From: JAWXUD01 sp044432945
GTDB taxonomy: Bacteria > Cyanobacteriota > Vampirovibrionia > Gastranaerophilales > Gastranaerophilaceae
Length of the DNA stretch: 5,304 bases
Reading direction: 5' to 3'
NCBI GenBank assembly: GCA_044432945.1
Contig: JAWXUD010000054.1
Coordinates: forward strand, 1-5,304
In this document: positions 1 to 5,304 of the stretch, one piece after another
Numbering within the stretch: position 1 is the first letter of the stretch
Layout: each line of letters begins with the position of its first letter
The notes under the pieces: generated by a model
Told to the model about the DNA's origin: nothing
Database searches by the model: none
What the model saw: the letters and a program-made list of their open reading frames with translations, nothing else
Made by a program: the position numbers and the translations under genes

Positions 1-676
1 TAAAGTTAACGATGAAAATCAACGACAATGGTATATTGAAAAAGCTATTGAAAATGGTTGGTCAAGAAATGTTATGGTTGTACAAATTGAATCAGATTTA
101 TATTCTCGTCAAGCGATTGAAGAAAATAAAACCTCAAATTTTGCCTTGACATTGCCTCAAATACAATCTGATTTGGCTAATGAAATCTTAAAAGATCCTT
201 ACAATTTTGATTTTCTCAACTTAACCGAAAAAATTAGTGAAAAAGAAGTCGAAGACGGTTTGATGAAAAATCTTACGAAGTTTTTGCTAGAACTAGGTAA
301 GGGTTTTGCCTTTATTGGACAGCAATATCATTTGGAAGTTGCAGAGCAAGATTATTATTTGGATTTATTATTTTACAACACGAAATTGCATTGCTACGTT
401 GTGTTCGAGTTGAAAATTGGTGAATTCAAACCAGAATATGCGGGTAAAATGAATTTTTATTTAAGTGCAGTTGATGACAACTTAAAATGTGTTGATGACA
501 AACCTTCAATTGGAATAATTCTTTGTAAATCAAAAAATAAAATTATCGCAGAATATGCAATTCGGGACATGTCAAAACCTATTGGAGTATCTGAATATAG
601 GATTACAACATCACTTCCTGACGATATAAAATCAAAACTTCCAACGGTAGATGAATTAGATGCTTCGTTGAAATAA
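1..676 (+). CDS. YhcG/DUF1016-family PD-(D/E)XK nuclease, C-terminal part (5' end outside window)
   Basis: The reading frame is open from the first full codon at base 2 to TAA at 674-676, giving 224 residues. The ATG at 74 is internal: the 24 codons before it continue the family pattern (RQWYIEKAIENGWSRNVMV, which links the N-terminal DUF1016 helical domain to the nuclease domain). Family members are usually about 340-380 residues, so roughly the first third lies outside. The catalytic core is complete in fragment numbering: Asp121 in the YLDLLFY strand (codon 362-364), then Glu136 and Lys138 in FELK (codons 407-409 and 413-415), followed by the family signature IGEFKPEYAGKMNFYL. The family is a predicted DNA endonuclease with poorly known physiology, frequent in restriction-modification and defence loci. 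The C-terminus (PTVDELDASLK) looks intact. The ATPase gene follows after 78 bases. Family assignment is secure; biological role and target are not. Confidence 0.92.
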   Translation, partial: KVNDENQRQWYIEKAIENGWSRNVMVVQIESDLYSRQAIEENKTSNFALTLPQIQSDLANEILKDPYNFDFLNLTEKISEKEVEDGLMKNLTKFLLELGKGFAFIGQQYHLEVAEQDYYLDLLFYNTKLHCYVVFELKIGEFKPEYAGKMNFYLSAVDDNLKCVDDKPSIGIILCKSKNKIIAEYAIRDMSKPIGVSEYRITTSLPDDIKSKLPTVDELDASLK

Positions 677-701
677 AATGTTATACTAGAAACATGGGTA
701 A

Positions 702-730
702 TTGACAAAAAGGTTATTTTATTAAAAGAT
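702..730 (+). promoter_or_regulatory. possible promoter for the ATPase gene
   Basis: A perfect -35 hexamer TTGACA at 702-707 is followed 17 bases later by AAAGAT (725-730), a weak -10 with three of six consensus positions. It lies in the 78-base gap between the nuclease stop and the ATPase start. In DNA this AT-rich such matches arise by chance, so read-through from the nuclease gene is an equal alternative. No terminator-like hairpin with a T run is seen in this gap. Confidence 0.3.
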
Positions 731-754
731 TAACAAAATATGGGAGTGTGTAAT

Positions 755-2299
755 ATGTCTGAAATTGTTTTTAAAAGAAGTATGAATATAGGAACAATAA
801 GTGCAGAAAGTGATCAGGAATTTTTAGAAAACTGTTTTATTGAAACACCTGAATATGAAGAAATTTGTGATTTTAATAACCAAAAAATGATTTTATTAGG
901 ACGTACAGGTTCTGGGAAAACAGCGTTGTTGAATAAAATCAAAGATAAAGTTGATAAATGCATAGAAATTCGCCCAGACACTTTTGCGCTTCAATATATT
1001 ACAAATGTCCCATTTGTTTCAAAATTAGTAGACGAAGGTATAAATCTAGATATTTTTTATAAATTTTTATGGTTACATGAAATACTTTCTCAAATTATAA
1101 AGAATAATTTTTCATACAATAATAAAAATATGCTAGATGCACTAACTGAAAAAGTTTCAGATTTGGGAAGAGTTGCTCAATTAAAAAAATACATGAACGA
1201 ATTTGAAGGCATATTTTTCTCAGAAGGTAGTACCGAAAAAATAACTAAAGATATTGAAAAACAAATTTCTTGCATGCTAGGAACGGACGTCACATCTTTG
1301 CAAGGAAAACTTTCGTCTAATATAAAAAAGGAAATTGAAACAAAAACTTCTCAATATATAAATAATAAACAAATTAAACAATTAAAAAATATAATAACAT
1401 TGTTTAAAGAATATTTTGGACATAATAAGCAAAAAAAGATTGTAGTTTTTATTGACAATTTAGATGAAAATTGGATAAATGACGAATCCAAATATAAATT
1501 AATTGATGCCTTATTGAATGCAGTTAGATTATTTGTTGATATACCAAATATTAAAATATTATTAGCAATGCGTTCCGATTTATTGGTCAAAACCTGTGAA
1601 ATAACAAAAAGGCAAAATGAAAAAGATGAATCTTTTACTTTACGTTTAAATTGGACTTCTAAAATGTTAAAAGAATTATTGGATAAACGCATTCAATATC
1701 TATTTCAACATAAATATAAGCGTCGTTCATCAATAAGTTTTGCAGACATTTTTAATTGTCAGGTTAATAATTTGCAAGCATCTGATTATATTATAAGCAG
1801 AACAATGATGCGCCCAAGAGATGCAATTAATTTTGTAAACCTATGTATAAATGAAGCCGATAATGAAAGTAATTTAAAAGAAAATAATATTATAAATGCG
1901 GAAAAAATCTTTAAGAGAGAACGATTTAAAGCCTTGGCTCATGAATGGTTTAATATATATGGTAATGTTGAAACATATTTTAAAATAATTAATAAATTAG
2001 GAAATATTTTTACCTATAGCAACTTGTTAGCTCCAGAAACATTTTCTGAAATAGAAATAATCTCTTATGAAAATAATTATTTAGCAGAGAAACTTATGAA
2101 TAGAAAAAATAATGATATTAATTCAAAAGAAACATTTATAAAAGATTTTTTAAATATATTGTTTACTATAGGGTTTATAGGAATAAGAGATAAAGAATCA
2201 AATATTATTGATTTTGCAACACCTTACAGGGCAACTCTATCGGAATTAGACTTTGTTGATAATTTATTATTTGAAGTTCATCCTCTATTTGCTAAATGA
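755..2299 (+). CDS. P-loop ATPase (STAND/KAP-like), possibly of the Sll1717/FunZ-like group
   Basis: Predicted cytoplasmic P-loop NTPase of 514 residues. I chose ATG 755 because GGGAG at 742-746 sits 8 bases upstream; the in-frame ATG at 740 would add MGVCN and overlaps that ribosome-binding site. The N-terminus reads IGTISAESDQEFLENCF, a conserved-looking lead-in, then Walker A GRTGSGKT (residues 49-56, Lys55) and Walker B IVVFIDNLDE (Asp234, Asp237, Glu238). ILLAMRSDLL follows at the place of sensor 1, and MMRPRDAINF (around Arg355) resembles a sensor-2/arginine element. About 175 residues rich in Lys, Asn and Glu separate the Walker motifs, probably a helical insertion as in KAP-type NTPases. 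There are no membrane segments or signal peptide. The layout recalls proteins annotated as P-loop ATPase, Sll1717 family or FunZ (from memory). ATA codons are unusually frequent (29). ATPase call is firm; subfamily and a defence role are inference. Confidence 0.85.
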   Translation: MSEIVFKRSMNIGTISAESDQEFLENCFIETPEYEEICDFNNQKMILLGRTGSGKTALLNKIKDKVDKCIEIRPDTFALQYITNVPFVSKLVDEGINLDIFYKFLWLHEILSQIIKNNFSYNNKNMLDALTEKVSDLGRVAQLKKYMNEFEGIFFSEGSTEKITKDIEKQISCMLGTDVTSLQGKLSSNIKKEIETKTSQYINNKQIKQLKNIITLFKEYFGHNKQKKIVVFIDNLDENWINDESKYKLIDALLNAVRLFVDIPNIKILLAMRSDLLVKTCEITKRQNEKDESFTLRLNWTSKMLKELLDKRIQYLFQHKYKRRSSISFADIFNCQVNNLQASDYIISRTMMRPRDAINFVNLCINEADNESNLKENNIINAEKIFKRERFKALAHEWFNIYGNVETYFKIINKLGNIFTYSNLLAPETFSEIEIISYENNYLAEKLMNRKNNDINSKETFIKDFLNILFTIGFIGIRDKESNIIDFATPYRATLSELDFVDNLLFEVHPLFAK

Positions 2300-2416
2300 T
2301 CCTTAAATCTCCATCTCAAAGACAATTCTATCTCATTGTAAGTGGTTAATTACAGTTAACAGAGCCTAAAAATCGAGTATGGGCTATATCATGTTGTTGC
2401 GTAAGTTGTAAAAATA
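2300..2416. other. intergenic stretch with short inverted repeats, possible mobile-element end
   Basis: The non-coding gap after the ATPase gene holds three short potential stem-loops: ACAAT/ATTGT (2322-2326 with 2335-2339), GTTAA/TTAAC (2345-2349 with 2356-2360) and AGCC/GGCT (2363-2366 with 2382-2385). None is followed by a T run, so none reads as a normal intrinsic terminator. Read on the minus strand from 2367 inward, the sequence begins AGGCTCTGTTAACTG, similar in style to insertion-sequence termini, but no inverted partner is in the window. No tRNA, riboswitch or convincing small gene is seen. Confidence 0.3.
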
Positions 2417-2422
2417 TTGAAC

Positions 2423-2451
2423 TTGATTTATCTTTGCTTTTTTAGTAAAAT
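2423..2451 (+). promoter_or_regulatory. predicted sigma-70-type promoter of the amidohydrolase-fold gene
   Basis: TTGATT (2423-2428, four of six matches to the -35 consensus) and TAAAAT (2446-2451, five of six to the -10) are separated by 17 bases. Transcription would start near 2458 and give a short leader of about 17 bases containing the ribosome-binding site AGAGG (2463-2467), 7 bases before ATG 2475. The geometry is good, but the AT-rich background lowers certainty. Confidence 0.45.
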
Positions 2452-2474
2452 TAACTTGAACAAGAGGTTATTTT

Positions 2475-3788
2475 ATGAAGTGCTATAAATCAAAATGGAT
2501 AATAACATCAACTGGTGAAGTCTTAGAAGATATGGCATTGCTTGTTGATGAAGGCAAAATTGTTGATGTGGTTTCTCAAAGTGATATCAATTTAGATGAG
2601 AAATATGTTAGAGATTTTGGCAATTCTGTGATGACTGCAGGGTTTGTTGATTTGTTGACGCAGTTTCAGTATACAAAAACTGTTAATGCGAAGCCTGTTG
2701 GTTTGAAGAAAAATGTTAAAAATTTCTTTAAATCGTTTTCTATGAAATTGACTTTTGCTGGTGTTGAAAAAGAGAATTATTCTAGAAAATGGGCTAGTAC
2801 ATTAAAAAATTATTTTGTTTTTGATGAATCTGAAAAAACAAGCTCTTTTAAAACGGGGCTTGAGGCTTCGATTAAATCTGGGACGACTTGTTTTGCACAG
2901 GTTTCTAAGGATAAGCGTTATTTTAAAATACTTAATAAATTGCCTGTAAAATCTTATTTATTTTTTGAGGTTTTTGCAGAAAGCAAGGATAAGAGTAAGA
3001 AAATCTTTAAGCAGTTGCGTTCGAGTGTTGAAGATTTGATTTTTCATAAAGGCGAAAATTTACATATCGGTATAATGTTGCATTCGATATCAGGTGTTCA
3101 CAAGAAATTGTGGCAATTATTTTCTAAATATGGCAGAAAGCACAATATGCTTATAATGACACGTTTTGCGGAATCGAGTGATGAACTTGATTGGTTAGAG
3201 CATGGATTTAGCGATATTGATCTGTTGCACAAATTTATGGGATATCGCAAGATTTCGCCATATGAAACAGGTTTGTCACCAGTTGATTATTTAGAGCCAA
3301 TAAACGTTTTATCAAATAAGATTGTCACTGTGAATGCTAACTATGCCAATGAGAATGAATTAAAGCGTTTAGCTGATACTGGTGTAAAATTTGTTTATCA
3401 GCCTAATTATAGTGAGCAGTTTTGCAATAAAAAGTTGTCGTTTGATACAGTGTTAAAATATTTCAACGGTAATTTTGGTTTCTCTACTCAGAATTTTGAT
3501 GGTGATTTGAATAATTTTAGTTTGTTGAAATTGGCAGTTGAAGCGAATAGTGAAAACATTTTAAGCGTTGAAGAGTTGATAAAATATTTAACTATTTATC
3601 CAGCAAAAATCCTTAGATTAGATAATAAAATTGGTTCTTTGGAAGCTGGAAAAGATGCTGATTTCAATGTCTATAAACTTTTTGATGGTGAGAGCTACGC
3701 TGATATTGTAAAACAAAATTTACCATATGTTGTTTATTCAAAGGGTAAAAGACTTGTGAAAAATGGCGATATGCTTTTCACGATTTAA
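2475..3788 (+). CDS. amidohydrolase-fold protein lacking metal-binding residues (probable pseudoenzyme)
   Basis: The protein is 437 residues, of normal length for the amidohydrolase superfamily, with AGAGG 7 bases before the ATG. The N-terminal beta-sandwich (ALLVDEGKIVDV, residues 21-32), the junction MTAGFVD (53-59, matching the usual PGFxD/N) and the C-terminal IGSLEAGKDADF (386-397) place it near the Atz/Trz, guanine and MTA/SAH deaminase branch. In that branch a divalent metal is held by HxH after strand 1, His after strands 5 and 6, and Asp after strand 8. Here these align to Leu61-Thr62-Gln63, Arg230 (TRFAES), Asn287 (VNANYANENEL) and Gln339 (FSTQNFDGDLN). All are non-ligands, so hydrolase activity by the usual mechanism is unlikely. 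The frame is uninterrupted and its ATA use is near that of gpmI, so it looks maintained rather than decayed. No signal peptide is evident. It has its own promoter and terminator. The function is unknown; a binding, scaffold or regulatory role is speculation. Confidence 0.85.
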   Translation: MKCYKSKWIITSTGEVLEDMALLVDEGKIVDVVSQSDINLDEKYVRDFGNSVMTAGFVDLLTQFQYTKTVNAKPVGLKKNVKNFFKSFSMKLTFAGVEKENYSRKWASTLKNYFVFDESEKTSSFKTGLEASIKSGTTCFAQVSKDKRYFKILNKLPVKSYLFFEVFAESKDKSKKIFKQLRSSVEDLIFHKGENLHIGIMLHSISGVHKKLWQLFSKYGRKHNMLIMTRFAESSDELDWLEHGFSDIDLLHKFMGYRKISPYETGLSPVDYLEPINVLSNKIVTVNANYANENELKRLADTGVKFVYQPNYSEQFCNKKLSFDTVLKYFNGNFGFSTQNFDGDLNNFSLLKLAVEANSENILSVEELIKYLTIYPAKILRLDNKIGSLEAGKDADFNVYKLFDGESYADIVKQNLPYVVYSKGKRLVKNGDMLFTI

Positions 3789-3815
3789 TTTTGACCTTGC
3801 TTTGATTTTTTTACA

Positions 3816-3850
3816 TTTAATTTTAGTTGAGAAAATTAAAATTTTTTCTT
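3816..3850 (+). terminator. intrinsic terminator after the amidohydrolase-fold gene
   Basis: A perfect 9-bp stem, TTTAATTTT (3816-3824) with AAAATTAAA (3832-3840), encloses the 7-base loop AGTTGAG and is followed by ATTTTTTCTT (T6 at 3842-3847). The position, 28 bases past the stop codon, fits a terminator. The stem has no G-C pair, so it is weaker than usual. The A-rich side also allows some minus-strand function, but no minus-strand gene needs it here. Confidence 0.65.
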
Positions 3851-3856
3851 CTTGTA

Positions 3857-3885
3857 TTTCTAAACTGTTTTTGTTAGGATATAAT
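3857..3885 (+). promoter_or_regulatory. predicted gpmI promoter
   Basis: A perfect -10 hexamer TATAAT lies at 3880-3885. The -35 region is poor: TTTCTA at 3857-3862 has 17-base spacing and three of six matches. Transcription would start near 3892, leaving a leader of about 48 bases before ATG 3940. The site sits just after the terminator of the preceding gene, which supports independent transcription of gpmI. Confidence 0.5.
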
Positions 3886-3939
3886 AATGTTTAAAATATA
3901 TTTTTAAGCTTAAATAAATAATGTATATAGGGAGAAATT

Positions 3940-5304
3940 ATGAATAAACGAGTATTATTGTGTATTATGGACGGTTGGGGTATTAGTACTTCTCACCCAG
4001 AATATGATGCAACTAAATTAGCAAATCCTGTTAATGTTAATAAATTGATTAAAGAAGAAAAATCTATAAATATTCACGCAGAAGGCGAGTATGTTGGTCT
4101 GCCTGAAGGTCAAATGGGGAATAGTGAAGTCGGTCATTTGAATTTGGGTGCTGGAAGAATTGTTTTTCAGGAGTTGTCAAAAATTAATAACTCTATAAAG
4201 AAAGGTGATTTTTTTAATAAAGAAGCGTTTATGAAAGCGATTAATCATGCTAAAGAAAATGACAGTGCTTTGCATTTGTATGGTTTGGCATCTGATGGTG
4301 GGGTTCATTCAGCTTTAGGGCATATTTTAGCATTAATTAAATTAGCTGCAGATAATGGGCTGACAAAAGTTTATGTACACGCATTTTTAGACGGTCGTGA
4401 TACTCCGCCTCAATCAGCATTAACGTTTTTAGGCTCGATTGAAGATGAATTAGCAAAGTATAATTTACCACCAGTAGCGACTGTTTGTGGAAGATTTTAT
4501 GCGATGGATCGTGACAATCGTTGGGAACGTGTTGAAAAAGCATATAACGCATTGGTTTTTGGTGAGGGTGTGACTGCTGTTTCTTCTAAGGAAGCTGTAG
4601 AAAATTCTTATGCTAAAGGTGAGAATGATGAGTTTGTTGCTCCTACCATAATTGTAGAAAATTCAAGAATTAATGACAATGATTCTGTTATTTTCTGGAA
4701 TTTCCGCCCTGATAGAGCTAGAGAGATTTCAAGAGCAATTATGTTTGAGGATTTTGATGGTTTTGAGCGTAAAGAGGTTCGTAAGAATTTGTGTTATGCG
4801 ACAATGACGCAATATGATGCGACTTTCCCGTTCGCTGTGGCTTTTGGTAAAGAAACTATGAAAAACATATTAGGTGATGTGCTTGAAACGAATGGGATTA
4901 AACAATATCGTACGGCTGAAACAGAAAAATATGCTCATATTACTTTCTTTTTCAATGGTGGAGTTGAGGTTTCTCAACCTAATGAAACAAGAGTGTTAGT
5001 GCCATCTCCAAAAGTTGCTACTTATGATTTGCAACCAGAGATGAGTGCTTATGAGGTTTGTGATAAAGTTTTAGAGGCAATTGATGCTCCTGATTATGGG
5101 TTTATTTTAGTGAATTTTGCTAACCCTGATATGGTTGGTCACACTGGAATTTTGGAAGCTGCTATAAAAGCTGATCAGGTTGTTGATGAATGTGTTGGCA
5201 AAATTGCTGAGGCTTGTAAAGCTAATGGAATTACTATGTTATTGACAGCTGATCACGGGAACTCTGAGATTATGGTTGATGCAAAAACAGGTAAACCATA
5301 TACT
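3940..5304 (+). CDS. gpmI: 2,3-bisphosphoglycerate-independent phosphoglycerate mutase, N-terminal 455 residues (3' end outside window)
   Basis: GpmI interconverts 3-phosphoglycerate and 2-phosphoglycerate in cytoplasmic glycolysis and gluconeogenesis through a phosphoserine intermediate at a di-metal (usually manganese) centre. The ATG at 3940 has GGGAG 5 bases upstream (3930-3934), and the frame stays open to the window edge. Family landmarks are all present: metal ligand Asp11 in MDGWG, nucleophile Ser62 in MGNSEVGH, His123 in DGGVHS, Arg153-Asp154 in LDGRDTPP, Arg185 and Arg191 in GRFYAMDRD, RPDRAR (256-261), Lys330 in ETEKYAH, Asp397 and His401 in NPDMVGHTG, and Asp438-His439 in ADHGNSE. 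The family is about 510-515 residues, so about 60 are missing. The last metal-binding His (His462 in the Bacillus enzyme) should follow within a couple of codons of the edge. The alkaline-phosphatase-like domain is split around the phosphotransferase domain as usual. Nothing suggests decay. A glycolytic core gene, it marks this side as chromosomal backbone. Confidence 0.97.
   Translation, partial: MNKRVLLCIMDGWGISTSHPEYDATKLANPVNVNKLIKEEKSINIHAEGEYVGLPEGQMGNSEVGHLNLGAGRIVFQELSKINNSIKKGDFFNKEAFMKAINHAKENDSALHLYGLASDGGVHSALGHILALIKLAADNGLTKVYVHAFLDGRDTPPQSALTFLGSIEDELAKYNLPPVATVCGRFYAMDRDNRWERVEKAYNALVFGEGVTAVSSKEAVENSYAKGENDEFVAPTIIVENSRINDNDSVIFWNFRPDRAREISRAIMFEDFDGFERKEVRKNLCYATMTQYDATFPFAVAFGKETMKNILGDVLETNGIKQYRTAETEKYAHITFFFNGGVEVSQPNETRVLVPSPKVATYDLQPEMSAYEVCDKVLEAIDAPDYGFILVNFANPDMVGHTGILEAAIKADQVVDECVGKIAEACKANGITMLLTADHGNSEIMVDAKTGKPYT

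Noticed and set aside
74..676. ATG at 74 as the true start of the nuclease gene
   Set aside because: The frame is open back to base 2 and its 24 upstream codons match the conserved DUF1016 linker pattern, so the gene starts outside the window.
678..695. ATGTT/AACAT inverted repeat as an operator before the ATPase gene
   Set aside because: Five base pairs around an 8-base spacer is expected by chance in such AT-rich DNA, and it does not overlap the best promoter candidate.
457..708. Minus-strand open frame of 83 codons
   Set aside because: It lies antisense to the end of the nuclease gene, has no ribosome-binding site of note and no recognisable protein features.
740..754. ATG at 740 as the start of the ATPase gene
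   Set aside because: It overlaps the GGGAG ribosome-binding site that is well placed for ATG 755, and the five extra residues carry no family similarity I can see.
1351..1692. Minus-strand open frame of 113 codons
   Set aside because: It is antisense to the Walker B region of the ATPase; its hydrophobic, Asn-rich composition is what the complement of this coding sequence would give.
2377..2412. Short open frame (MGYIMLLRKL) in the gap before the amidohydrolase-fold gene
   Set aside because: It has ten codons, no ribosome-binding site and no recognisable role.
2404..2443. Terminator for the ATPase gene using the T run at 2438-2443
   Set aside because: No stem of useful length could be formed immediately upstream of the T run; the stretch is better explained as the spacer of the next promoter.
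4337..4552. Minus-strand open frame of 71 codons
   Set aside because: It is antisense to well-conserved gpmI codons and resembles no known protein.
1..5304. CRISPR array, tRNA, rRNA or tandem repeats
   Set aside because: No regularly spaced repeats, no cloverleaf-like sequence and no ribosomal RNA segments were seen on either strand.

Overview
The window is AT-rich bacterial DNA (roughly 30% G+C by eye). All four coding regions lie on the + strand, use the standard bacterial code, and (where the start is visible) have good Shine-Dalgarno sequences. The organism cannot be named from this sequence. A low-GC, possibly uncultured gut-type bacterium would fit, but that is a guess.

Left part (1-2299), probably accessory: the window opens inside a gene for a YhcG/DUF1016-family PD-(D/E)XK nuclease, of which the C-terminal 224 residues are present, including the whole catalytic core. 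It is followed after 78 bases by a complete gene for a P-loop ATPase of about 514 residues with clear Walker A and Walker B motifs and a long helical stretch between them. Both families are often found in variable loci and near defence genes. The ATPase gene uses the ATA codon far more than the other genes here, which suggests separate acquisition.

Middle (2300-2474): a 175-base gap with short inverted repeats, no clear terminator for the ATPase gene, a sequence that may be an old insertion-sequence end near 2345-2367, and a plausible sigma-70-type promoter for the next gene.

Right part (2475-5304), probably chromosomal backbone: a complete 437-residue amidohydrolase-fold protein, then a terminator, a promoter and the first 455 codons of gpmI, the cofactor-independent phosphoglycerate mutase of glycolysis. 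The GpmI residues visible are intact. The amidohydrolase-fold protein keeps the N- and C-terminal family landmarks, but every expected metal-ligand position I could align is replaced (HxH to LxQ, His to Arg, His to Asn, Asp to Gln). It therefore looks like a pseudoenzyme kept as an intact reading frame, and this is the most unusual feature of the window.

The two halves show no functional link. The picture is of an accessory nuclease/ATPase module next to housekeeping DNA.
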